DNA of 64,000 bases from an uncultured Actinobaculum sp. (lineage in GTDB: Bacteria; Actinomycetota; Actinomycetes; Actinomycetales; Actinomycetaceae): positions 62,001-126,000 of the forward strand of contig CALIHR010000055.1 in assembly GCA_938020505.1 (NCBI GenBank). Direction: 5' to 3'. This document shows positions 35,398 through 43,653 of this stretch, piece after piece. A model generated the notes under the pieces. The model saw only the letters and a program-made list of their open reading frames with translations, made no database searches and was not told the origin of the DNA. How positions within the stretch are numbered: the first letter of the stretch is position 1; each line of letters opens with the position of its first letter. The position numbers and the translations under genes are program-made.

Positions 35398-35973
35398 ATG
35401 GAGCTCAAACACGCAATCCTTGGAATGCTCTCGATCACGCCGCTGAGCGGCTACGACCTCAACCGGGCATTCGTCGGCAGCGTCGCGCATTTCTGGCATG
35501 CAGACCAATCCCAGATCTACCGGACGCTCGACCGGCTCGCGGCCGACGGCGCAATCAAAACGAAGGTGATTCGCCAAAGCGGCAAACCCGATCGCAAAGT
35601 CCACTCCCTCACTCCGGCGGGGCGCGGCGAATTGCATCGTTGGCTGACGTCCCCCCTCGAAGAGGAGAAGATCAAAGAGCCGTTCGTCGCGCGCGTCTTT
35701 TTCGCGGGCGCCCTCAGCCGCGCCGAGATCGAACGCATCCTCGACGAACGCGAGGGGCAGGCGAAAGAAAAACTGCAATCGCTCAAAGCCCTCGGGCGGC
35801 CCGTGGACGACTTGCCGTCGGCCCTCCGGGACGCAACGCTGCGCAAAGGAGTCCTCGACGCCGAAGCGGAGCTGACGTGGATTCAAGAGACCCGCGGCAT
35901 CCTAGAGCGCCACTCGCCGCAATCGCCGCCGGAGGATTCGACATCCCCTCCGGAGCCCGCAGAAGGCGCTTAG
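35398..35973 (+). CDS. PadR-family transcriptional regulator
   Basis: A 191-residue repressor with the PadR winged helix: MELKHAILGMLSITPLSGYD, then HADQSQIYRTLDRLAADGAI and the wing GKPDRKVHSLTPAGRGEL. The C-terminal half is the helical dimerisation domain of the PadR_C/Vir type (LSRAEIERILDEREGQAKEK). An alpha/beta hydrolase gene follows after 83 bases in the same direction and a methyltransferase gene is divergent. Members of this group respond to phenolic or drug-like ligands and repress adjacent detoxification genes. Confidence 0.93.
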   Translation: MELKHAILGMLSITPLSGYDLNRAFVGSVAHFWHADQSQIYRTLDRLAADGAIKTKVIRQSGKPDRKVHSLTPAGRGELHRWLTSPLEEEKIKEPFVARVFFAGALSRAEIERILDEREGQAKEKLQSLKALGRPVDDLPSALRDATLRKGVLDAEAELTWIQETRGILERHSPQSPPEDSTSPPEPAEGA

Positions 35974-36056
35974 GACGACGGCGCCCCTCTGCCACATGAG
36001 GGAACCCTCGCCGTCGAACCAAACCTAACAAAAACACTACGCCAAAGGAAGGAAAG

Positions 36057-36995
36057 ATGAACATGTCAGAGAAAAACATGTCGGGCAAACCAGCGAATCC
36101 GGCAAACGCCATAAACGCGAAAGGCCTTGAGAACGGCAAGAAACCGATAAATCCCGAAATCCCCGGGAACATGGACGGACTCGATTCTGCAACGATCCTG
36201 GAAACCTTCGACGCGGCGACAATTCTGGCGACGTATCCGCTGGAGCACGGCCCGCGCGAAGGCGAGACTATCGTCATGCTGCACGGCGGAAACATGGCGG
36301 GATGGACGTGGGACCTTCTGGTGAAGGCGATGCCCAAACGCCACATCCTCACCCCCGACTTCCCCGGATACGGAAGAAGGACGAACGAAGCCTGGCCGGG
36401 AATGGCCGGGGCCGCCGCCGACATCGCGGAGCTGATCCGCACGCACGCCATTGGCGGCAAGGCACACGTGGTCGGCCTTTCACTCGGAGGCTTTGTGTCC
36501 GTGGAACTGCTCAGGCACTATCCCCAGCTCGTGCGCTCGTGCACGATCAGCGGCTCCGCCGTTTCCGGCTACGCGCGGTGGGAGCGCGCTCTGATCTGCG
36601 GCCAAGCGCCGTTGTGGACCACGCGTTGGTACTGGGCGGCCCATGCCCGCGCATTCGGAATCGCCAAGGAAGAGAAGGAACTGTTCGTTCTCACCACAAG
36701 CAGCCCTAGCCGCGAGACGAACATGCGCCTGGTCAGAGAAGCAGGCTTTGGGACCATACCCAAGAGGCCCACGAAAGCATTCGCCTATGACGGGCCCGTC
36801 TTGGCGGTGTGCGCAGAGCACGATTCAGCCTCGATACGCCGAGCCTTCGGCCCGCTGCGGGCATGCCTTCCCCAGCTGCGCACGTGGACTGCCCCCGGAG
36901 TGCACCACGCATGGAGCGGGGAGAATCCGGAGCTGTTCGCTCGAATGGTCGCCACGCACATCGACACGGGCGAATGGCCCGCGTCGAATGGGTGA
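36057..36995 (+). CDS. Alpha/beta hydrolase, probably PadR-controlled
   Basis: A 312-residue hydrolase with GGAAGGAAAG before ATG 36057; ATG 36063 is an alternative. The first 40 residues are a low-complexity Asn/Pro/Lys stretch. The fold is shown by GETIVMLHGGNMAGWTWDLL (oxyanion HGG), the nucleophile elbow VVGLSLGGFVSVELL (GLSLG) and the catalytic histidine in APGVHHAWSGENPELF. It may hydrolyse an ester, lactone or epoxide-like compound. Its closeness to PadR suggests inducible expression. Confidence 0.9.
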   Translation: MNMSEKNMSGKPANPANAINAKGLENGKKPINPEIPGNMDGLDSATILETFDAATILATYPLEHGPREGETIVMLHGGNMAGWTWDLLVKAMPKRHILTPDFPGYGRRTNEAWPGMAGAAADIAELIRTHAIGGKAHVVGLSLGGFVSVELLRHYPQLVRSCTISGSAVSGYARWERALICGQAPLWTTRWYWAAHARAFGIAKEEKELFVLTTSSPSRETNMRLVREAGFGTIPKRPTKAFAYDGPVLAVCAEHDSASIRRAFGPLRACLPQLRTWTAPGVHHAWSGENPELFARMVATHIDTGEWPASNG

Positions 36996-36996
36996 C

Positions 36997-37449
36997 GGGC
37001 CGGGCTAGAGATAGGAGCGCAGATCGGATCGCCGCTGCCCACAAGCGAGTAGCCGGGCGCCATCATCCTGCCCGTCGTGTTGGCGTACCGCGCCAGACTC
37101 GCGAAAGTGCCGATCACCCACCAGCGGTCGTCGGTGTACGACTCGGCCGCTTTCGCCGTCATTTCATACCCCCAGCCGCTGTACTCGCCGCCGAAGGACC
37201 CGATGTCAGGCTCGAGGGCGCTCATCCCGTAGGCGACGATGTGGGCGTACCCCTTGGGGGATCGGAACAGCGCAGCGCTGTCGAGGCACTCTTCGCCGCC
37301 GCCGAATCGCGCCCTGTCGATGACGGGCGACGCCGCGCGATCCGGCCTCTCATCCGGGTACAGCCGAGCAAACTCTCGTCGATCGCATCCCAGCCCGGAG
37401 CCCAGTCGAATTCCCGGGCACGGCGGTACAAAAACTCCCTGCGAGTCAT
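36997..37449 (-). pseudogene. SUFU-domain gene with frameshift and lost C-terminus
   Basis: ATG 37449 opens MTRREFLYRRAREFDWAPGW and DAIDESL, the start of a suppressor-of-fused domain (APGWDAID). Around base 37,385 the frame breaks; adding one base restores LARLYPDERPDRA, GGGEECLDSAALFRSPKGYA, HIVAYGMSALEPDIGSFGGE and YSGWGYEMTAKAAE, all in SUFU order. The match fades near WWVIGTFASLARYANTTG and the frame then runs into the 3' end of the alpha/beta hydrolase gene. SUFU-domain proteins often serve as immunity proteins of polymorphic toxins. No toxin is seen nearby. Confidence 0.7.
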
Positions 37450-37589
37450 CCGCGGCCCTTGGGGCGAGGGCGAATCAGCGCGCATCGATTCCTCCTACGG
37501 CCGCACATGCCGCGGCCTCGCTTGCCGACTTTCCGGTCTACGGGGCGGGGCGAAACAGTTTCGACCCTCAATTCAAAGCCCCAGGGCCG

Positions 37590-37653
37590 TCGGCTCTGAC
37601 GTCGCAAGCTTATAAGACAACTCGGCTCTGACGTCGCAAGCTTATAAGACAAC
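37590..37653. repeat. Perfect tandem duplication of 32 bases
   Basis: Two adjacent copies of a 32-base unit beginning TCGGCTCTGACGTCGCAAGC, with a TTATAA in each copy. It is intergenic, and its function is unknown. Confidence 0.85.
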
Positions 37654-37823
37654 GCAGACTGCGCGCATCGCCTGTTCGCAAACGGCCGGACGGCCGATTC
37701 CACCGTCAAAGCGCCTCAGGCTCGCCAGCGAGAAAACGTCGGCGCGGCCCCCTGTGTCCAAACCCTGTCTCTCGTTGTGGACACGGTGGCGATCAGGCCT
37801 GCGCCTCGGGGATAATCCTGTTT

Positions 37824-39491
37824 ATGATACGGAAGGACAAAAATAACGCATGGGCGTCACAACAGAGTAAAAACATCGAAAAGCGCAAAAGAGGCACTCG
37901 GCGGCCTCTTATCGCTCGAATGGGAGGTCTGCCTGCAGTTTTAGCTTTCATCTTCAACATACTGACAGTTCCGGCGCTGATTATCGCGCTTCCGCTCATT
38001 GCCATGCGGCCTTCGCACGGAGAATATCATCCTACCGTAGAAGTTCGCGACGAGGCGGACGTCCTTCAGGCCGATCCCTTGATAAGGGAGATCCGCAAAC
38101 TGACTTTTCACGAGAAGGTCCATATCGCAGTCCTCACGGTGTCGGGCACGAACATTGACAATCTCAACGACGAGGTGCTCAAGTACGCCCAAAGTCACAG
38201 CGACACGGACGTCCCCTGGATCTCTCGCTCCAGCCCGAACTATTGGAGCGACGGCCTGGTGATCCTCGCCGTCGCCCCCGACGGGCGGGAAGTCGGCTGC
38301 TACTTCGGCGAGGACGTCAAAGTCCCCTTGGAGTCTCAGGCGGATATACAGAACGCGGCAAAAGACCAGTATCGCGACGCCGATTGGCAGGGAGGCACGG
38401 TGTCCATGGCGAAGGAAGCCGCCGACATCATCGGCAACCCCAATCACGAAAACAAGACTCTTTCACAAGTCGTTCGGGGAATATTCGTCGTCCTGGGCGT
38501 CGCGTGGCTCTGCTACGGCCTCTGGCGCGGATTCGCCGCCCGGCGTCGGGCGCGCGAGGCCCTGGGGCACTTCTCGCAGGTCACGCACGACTATGCCACA
38601 ACCGAACTCTATGCGAGCGCGATCCCCGAAGACGAGCCCCACGGCGCCCAAGTGATGGAACGCTACCGGTGGTTCCGCAACGAGTATGAGAAAGCCGCGC
38701 GAGATTGGAAAGCGTTCGAAGGGGTGTCCGGCGCCAAATGGTTTGCGATGAAGACGCTCAGGCGGGCGAATAGCCTGAAAGAACGGTCTGCTGCGCTGGA
38801 TTCTCTCGACAACGTCATCGCCAACACTGCCACATTTCTCAGTATGTCGCCCGGGTGGGAGCAGGTTTGGGCCAACGAGCAAGGCCCCGTCTTGGAAGAC
38901 TTGGGTTCGCTCAATGCGCTCTGCTCGAAGATCGACGGCGCAGACGTGGCCCTCGCGACCGAGGAAACGAAGGAATGGGTCCGCGCCCAATACGAAAAGC
39001 TGAGCGCGATCTCCTCCGAGCTCGAGACCGGGCAAACCAAGCCGTCGGCAGCCCTGGACGAACTGGATCGGATCGCCGAACGGACCAGGGCCCGAGCTGT
39101 GCAACTCGCACGCCAAGCCATCGACGCAGACACTTCCAGCTACGCCGCCCAACGCCGCCGGCGCTTCAACGATTCGCTGTCTTCCACCAAGAGGGCGAGC
39201 TATAGCGGCAGCTGGTTCTACAGCGGCAGACGCGGGAGCTACAGCCCGCGTTCGACCATTCGCCTCAATCCCAGCTCGCCGGCGCTTTTCACCACCGATT
39301 CGAGCGAAGGCTCGTTCGACGGAAGCGGCTCTTCCAGCTCTTTCAACTCGATCTCCGACTTGGTGGTAGGTTACTCGTCCGCCGCGTCCTACGTCCCTGC
39401 CTCCTCAGGCAGCAGTTCGTACAGCGGAAGCAGCTTCTCAAGCGGCGGAGGCGGCGGTTTCTCCGGAGCCGGCTCCTCTTCAAGCTTCTGA
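37824..39491 (+). CDS. DUF5129-like membrane protein with TPM-type domain (paralogue 2)
   Basis: A 555-residue paralogue of the protein encoded at 32400-34025. It shares the membrane segment, GEYHPTVEVRDEADVLQADP, DGLVILAVAPDGREVGCYFG, EDVKVPLESQADIQNAAKDQ, a second helix (about 225-240), the LSMSPGWEQVWANE segment and a Gly/Ser-rich tail ending SSSSF. A GATAAT box lies seven bases before ATG 37824, suggesting leaderless expression. The two copies lie 3.8 kb apart in opposite directions. The Gly/Ser tail could be a spacer through the wall. Confidence 0.8.
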   Translation: MIRKDKNNAWASQQSKNIEKRKRGTRRPLIARMGGLPAVLAFIFNILTVPALIIALPLIAMRPSHGEYHPTVEVRDEADVLQADPLIREIRKLTFHEKVHIAVLTVSGTNIDNLNDEVLKYAQSHSDTDVPWISRSSPNYWSDGLVILAVAPDGREVGCYFGEDVKVPLESQADIQNAAKDQYRDADWQGGTVSMAKEAADIIGNPNHENKTLSQVVRGIFVVLGVAWLCYGLWRGFAARRRAREALGHFSQVTHDYATTELYASAIPEDEPHGAQVMERYRWFRNEYEKAARDWKAFEGVSGAKWFAMKTLRRANSLKERSAALDSLDNVIANTATFLSMSPGWEQVWANEQGPVLEDLGSLNALCSKIDGADVALATEETKEWVRAQYEKLSAISSELETGQTKPSAALDELDRIAERTRARAVQLARQAIDADTSSYAAQRRRRFNDSLSSTKRASYSGSWFYSGRRGSYSPRSTIRLNPSSPALFTTDSSEGSFDGSGSSSSFNSISDLVVGYSSAASYVPASSGSSSYSGSSFSSGGGGGFSGAGSSSSF

Positions 39492-39499
39492 TCCGCGTT

Positions 39500-39540
39500 T
39501 TGACGCAGGAACCCACGCCGCGAGAGGGTTCCTGCGTCAA
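39500..39540 (+). terminator. Hairpin after the second DUF5129-like gene
   Basis: A perfect 15-bp stem (TTGACGCAGGAACCC and its complement) around an 11-base loop, beginning nine bases after the stop codon. There is no T-run after the stem. It can serve both this gene and the oppositely read DinB-like gene. Confidence 0.7.
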
Positions 39541-39605
39541 CCGCGTTCAGCGCCTCGCTCCCCCAAGAATCACGTTGGAAATGAGGAAGCCGAGGCGTTT
39601 GTCCG

Positions 39606-40130
39606 TCAGCCAGGCAGCCCCAGAAGGCGATGCGTGTAGACGGCTTGGCCGGAGTGCTGGGCGGCGTCGTCGGCGATCGAAACCAGCCGCGCGGCAAGTG
39701 TCACGGGAGGATCCCAGGATTCGTCGATGACTTTGGTGAAATCGTCTTCCTTCAAGCCCCGAAGGTAGTCATTCGCCCAGGCGTAGGCATCGTCGAGATA
39801 GGAGGTAAGCACCGATATGTCGCTCACTACAACCTTGGCCGCCAGTTCGGGGGTGTGGCGCCAATCCTCGGTGTCGTCGGGAAGGTCGAGGGCGAAACGC
39901 TCCTTGTGGCCCGCGGTGATCCACACCGGCTGAACGCCGGCGAGAAGCGCGATCTGGAAGTCGATCTCCCTAGCCGTGTGCCAGGCGAGCCAACTCAATG
40001 AGTCCACGCGAGGCGCCTTTTCCGGAGCAGGCTGCGTATTGGCCTGTTCCACCGCGACGCCGGAGAGGGCGCGGTCGAAACGCTTCCGCGAACGCGACAA
40101 ACTGTCAATGAGCAAATCTGAAAGGTTCAT
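39606..40130 (-). CDS. DinB-family (DUF664-type) four-helix protein
   Basis: A 174-residue protein with conserved metal-ligand histidines in SLSWLAWHTAREIDFQIALL and DDAAQHSGQAVYTHRLLGLP, the pattern of actinobacterial DinB/DUF664 thiol S-transferase-like proteins. Related proteins use mycothiol or bacillithiol. The length is right for the family. It may detoxify electrophiles. It is read alone, leftward from the preceding unknown gene. Confidence 0.88.
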   Translation of the reverse strand: MNLSDLLIDSLSRSRKRFDRALSGVAVEQANTQPAPEKAPRVDSLSWLAWHTAREIDFQIALLAGVQPVWITAGHKERFALDLPDDTEDWRHTPELAAKVVVSDISVLTSYLDDAYAWANDYLRGLKEDDFTKVIDESWDPPVTLAARLVSIADDAAQHSGQAVYTHRLLGLPG

Positions 40131-40172
40131 GGCTTAGACGCTACCACTGAGCTCACTGCAACAAGATTCGTT

Positions 40173-41993
40173 TCACTGCAACGGGGTTCGATCGTCGGTT
40201 CTCAAGTATTTGTTGGCGCGCTTGACGGCCTCAACCCAGCTGCCGACCCGTTTGGTCACAAGCACGATGTTCGGCAATGGGACGGTCTGCTTTCTCACCC
40301 AAGAAGAGTATCCTTCGATGCTAGGCTCCTCTCCCCGCGATTGTTCCTGCTTGATGTACAGCGCTATGAGTTTGAGGATTTCTTCCTTCGTCCACATTCC
40401 GGCGTTGCGGCGTCCGCTGTAACCGCCCGCCGCTTTGACCAGGCTGTTCCACGACATGCCCGAGATGCTGACCAACGCATGCGAAGGCGTGTTTCCACGC
40501 TCTTCAGCCCATTCGGTGTAAATGATGTGGGTGATGTACGGCCCGCGGTCGGCAATGCATTGCCTGATCAGCTCAATCGCGAATCGCTTGCTCGCGCCGC
40601 TTCCCCTGGCCTTGCGAACGAAGTTCTCCCACGTTCGAGGCGTCATGACGTCGCGCGCCCATTCCTCCTCGTCAGGGCGTATATGCCCCGCAAGCAGACG
40701 ATTGGCCGTTTCTTCGAGTTCGGCCCAGTGGAGGCCCAACCGCCCTTTAACGGTTATCAATGCCGGCATGCCGTGAATATCCCGCGAATATCGAGCGTAG
40801 TCGCCGCTCGAGTGGGTGCGATCGTCCAATGACATGTACTCCACGACGGCGGCCCAGCAGTCTTCGTCGCTGTACTTCTTCCCTCCGCTCTTCCGCGCAG
40901 CCTCTCTTTCCTGAGCAGCCTCTCTTTCCTGAATAGACGGCGAGTCCGGGAGGGGGCCTTCCTCCCGTTCTTCCGGCGACGCTTCGGACGGCTCCTCTTT
41001 GGGTGCGTGCCGCTGATCGGTTTCAGGCGCGACGCCGTCCTCGGAGTTCGCCGTACACAAGGCAAGGTCCCATAGTTCGTCGCGCTTTGCCCCTCTTGCG
41101 TTTGAATCGTCCTTGGCACGGCGGACGGCCAGGGGCATCGCAATCGAATCACTGGCGACCGATTCTCGCCCCTGTGCGTAGCTCACAGTCCCGTCGCCCT
41201 CGCGCGCCGCGTCATGGTTGCCTTCGCCTGCGACATCACCGCAGCCTTCGCCGGCCGCGTCATGGTTGCCTTCGCGCTTCATGCCCGAGTTCCTCTCCTT
41301 TTCCGCAGTTTCGCCTGTTTCGTCCGAAACCTCGTCCTCCCGGGCTGCAGCCTCGGTTTGACCGTCGTTTCCCTCCTCTGGGCCGCCCTTGCCTTGGGCC
41401 GTCTTCACAATTCGCCACGCTTCTTTCACTCTACGAATCGTGACCAACGGGTAGAGGCCTGACAAACGGCAGCGAACCGTCTCTTGAGTAATGCCCTCCT
41501 TCTGGGCCGCCTCGACCATACTGCCGCCACGGGCGACGGCTTCCGCGGTTTTCCACTTTTCCTCGGGGGCAAAACCCTCGGAACACGCCCGCGAGACGGC
41601 GTGCACATACCCCTTGGCGTTGGCGACGGAACTCGAACTGTCTTTGCTGTACAAGAGAAGGAGCCCCAGGATCGCCAGACTGCTGGACAGATCTTCCTTG
41701 CAGTCCGGAAGAAACCGCAGAAGGTCCGTGTTCCCTTGACAGTAAAGCCTGAGCGCGGCTTGCGCACGGGAAATTGACTCGAGGCTCGCGACGGGCGCCA
41801 ACTCTCGAATCATGTCGTTTACCAGATTGACGCTCTGCTTCAGACCAAGCAGCACCTGCTCGATCCCGCTTCCCCGCATGAGAAGGCGCTCGCAGACGAG
41901 GAACTCCCGCTTGCCTAACGACAACGACTCAATCAGCCTTGCCGCCACTTCTTTCAGGTGGAGGTATGCGTCATCCGCAGTAGTCAAATCCAT
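40173..41993 (-). CDS. Unrecognised 606-residue protein with three homing-endonuclease-associated-type repeats
   Basis: I do not recognise the whole protein. Residues 1-190 are helical and end in a helix-turn-helix-like MVEAAQKEGITQETVRCRLS. Residues 200-390 are acidic, low-complexity and contain direct repeats (EGNHDAA twice). The C-terminal 215 residues hold three related units of about 65 residues, each with a helix, a tyrosine-tryptophan pair and a closing G-x-W motif (RLGLHWAELEETAN; SISGMSWNSLVKAAGG; RVGSWVEAVKRANKY). The last resembles the homing-endonuclease-associated repeat, a DNA-binding module. No catalytic domain is evident. A DNA-binding adaptor or regulator is a guess. Confidence 0.7.
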   Translation of the reverse strand: MDLTTADDAYLHLKEVAARLIESLSLGKREFLVCERLLMRGSGIEQVLLGLKQSVNLVNDMIRELAPVASLESISRAQAALRLYCQGNTDLLRFLPDCKEDLSSSLAILGLLLLYSKDSSSSVANAKGYVHAVSRACSEGFAPEEKWKTAEAVARGGSMVEAAQKEGITQETVRCRLSGLYPLVTIRRVKEAWRIVKTAQGKGGPEEGNDGQTEAAAREDEVSDETGETAEKERNSGMKREGNHDAAGEGCGDVAGEGNHDAAREGDGTVSYAQGRESVASDSIAMPLAVRRAKDDSNARGAKRDELWDLALCTANSEDGVAPETDQRHAPKEEPSEASPEEREEGPLPDSPSIQEREAAQEREAARKSGGKKYSDEDCWAAVVEYMSLDDRTHSSGDYARYSRDIHGMPALITVKGRLGLHWAELEETANRLLAGHIRPDEEEWARDVMTPRTWENFVRKARGSGASKRFAIELIRQCIADRGPYITHIIYTEWAEERGNTPSHALVSISGMSWNSLVKAAGGYSGRRNAGMWTKEEILKLIALYIKQEQSRGEEPSIEGYSSWVRKQTVPLPNIVLVTKRVGSWVEAVKRANKYLRTDDRTPLQ

Positions 41994-42263
41994 GCTGGCG
42001 AAGTACCACTTTCATAGGCTTCCCGTTCACCTTAGCGTAGGACGTGCGCTTATCGCTTCAGCGACGGACTTTTCTTTGATTGGGTATTTTCATTTTAGGA
42101 TGCCTTCTTCTGTTTGGCCAGAGCAAAACATGATCGAAAGCCGCACAATCGCGCCGGGCCGAGCGGGGTTCCTTCGCTCGCCGCAGCTATCGCGCAAAGG
42201 CAATGCTACACGGGGAACGAGGCCCGTGCCTGCCAGCCGGGCGGCACTGGTCCGCCTGTCGCC

Positions 42264-42303
42264 GATAAACTTATCAGTCCTTCCTCATGGCGATAAACTT
42301 ATC
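42264..42303 (+). promoter_or_regulatory. Twin palindromic operators GATAAACTTATC
   Basis: Identical 12-base palindromes at 42264-42275 and 42292-42303 (period 28) lie directly before the start of the broken AAA ATPase gene. The second ends three bases before the ATG. A similar logic, with different sequence, is seen upstream of the DUF4143 gene at 57084-58355. Confidence 0.7.
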
Positions 42304-42306
42304 ATC

Positions 42307-43317
42307 ATGAGAGTTCCGCTTGACTCGCCTTTCAGCCCCGGTTCCGAGAACGTTCCCAGGGTATGGGCCGGTCGCACAAGCCAGCTCAGCGATTGACGAG
42401 ATGTCCTTCGTCCGCGCCGCTTGGCCGGAATCCACGAACGCGGACGCACCATCCTCGGCGAGGCCGGCTCGGGCAAATCTTCACTTGTGCGAAGGATTGC
42501 ACGGCAAGCGTCCGAAGCCGGCGACTGGACGACGCCGCAGCTGCGCACCCCATCTGGCACAGATCCGGTCAAAAGAGTCGCCTCCGCGCTCCTCGAGCTG
42601 TCCTCCAAAGCGGGGCTCGCGTCAGCTCGGGAGAAACGGATCGGCGAGCTTCTCCACCGAGTCGAGGCCGTGGCCGTCTCCGGCATCTCGCTTTCCATAC
42701 ACGCTTCCGAAGGGCCCGAGCCCTATATGGCCCTCAGCAATCCCCTCGTTGAAATCGGACGGGCAGCGATTCGACGTCGGAACACCATGGTGGTGCTCCA
42801 CATAGACGAAGTGCAGAACATAACCGACGAGCACGCCGCCCTCCAGCTTTTCGTCGCCGAGGGGTGGCCGGTCGCCGATGAAGCCGGCGGCGTCGGCAGA
42901 GTCTTCATGGAGGCCAAAGCTCAGCGCGCCATCGTCGAACTGGCTTGCGGCGAGCCCTTCCTGTTCCAACTTGCGGGCGAACGAGCCTGGTACGCCGGAA
43001 CGGAGGATGTCATCACCGCCGAACACGTCGGATCCGGGTGGCGAGAGGCCGCACCCGAAGCCGAAGCGCACGTGCAGCGCGTCCCCGACCGGCTCCCCGC
43101 CCGCGAGCGCGAGTTTCTCCAAGCCATGGCCGAACTCGAGCCGGAAGAGCGATCATTGACGAACATCGCCCGGAAGATGGGCTACCGAAAAACGACGGAT
43201 GCGGGCCCCACAGCACAACGGTTGGATGTTTCGCGTGGGATCATCCACCGCGGAAGGCCTCACAGTTTCCGGAACCGCGCCGTCGGTGCGTACCTCACAT
43301 CGGGCTGGCCCCGGTAA
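42307..43317 (+). pseudogene. AAA ATPase (actinobacterial ATP-binding protein) with nonsense codon and internal deletion
   Basis: ATG 42307 opens MRVPLDSPFSPGSENVPRVW; at 42394 a TGA stands where a tryptophan is expected (QLSD-stop-RDVLRPRRLAG), and the same frame continues with Walker A LGEAGSGKSSLVRRIARQAS and Walker B VVLHIDEVQNITDEHA. After that, FVAEGWPVADEAGGVGRVFM follows too soon, so about 60 residues carrying the sensor region seem to be missing. The rest, including ERSLTNIARKMGYRKTTDAG and a winged-helix C-terminus, is well conserved. Both lesions indicate a dead gene. Confidence 0.75.
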
Positions 43318-43387
43318 GCCCCTGTCCCCTGTTGCCGACGTCGCCGGACCCAAAGCGGGACAGCCTTCAGGGCCGGAGAGCCCGCAA

Positions 43388-43643
43388 AGGCTCGCATCCG
43401 CAAGGGATCTCTCCGCGGCTCTCCGTCCAGGCGGCCGACGTCGATGTTGACGATGTCGTCGACGTAGTCTCGAAGGTGGCGTTGCGCTTGGCGAACCGTC
43501 AGATTGCGGTCTCCTGGCCAGCCCCCGTGGACCAGCGCGTCCAACGCCTCGCGCACGCTCGTATCCGAATCCAGCGTCGGCTCAGAGTCATGACCGTCGA
43601 ACAGCTCGGCAAGCGACACTCTGCCGGCCTCAACTTCAAGCAA
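43388..43643 (-). pseudogene. Internal fragment of an AAA-DUF4143 protein
   Basis: About 85 codons encode SVREALDALVHGGWPGDRNL and QAQRHLRDYVDDIVNIDVGR, a hallmark of DUF4143 ATPases (GGWPG, then RDYV..I...D). Neither the P-loop nor the C-terminal nuclease-like domain is present. It begins almost immediately after the stop codon of the broken GH3 gene, on the same strand. Confidence 0.65.
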
Positions 43644-43653
43644 GCAGTCGCCG

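Noticed and set aside
42307..43317. A functional AAA gene starting from TTG 42421
   Set aside because: There is no ribosome site before that TTG and the central deletion would remain.
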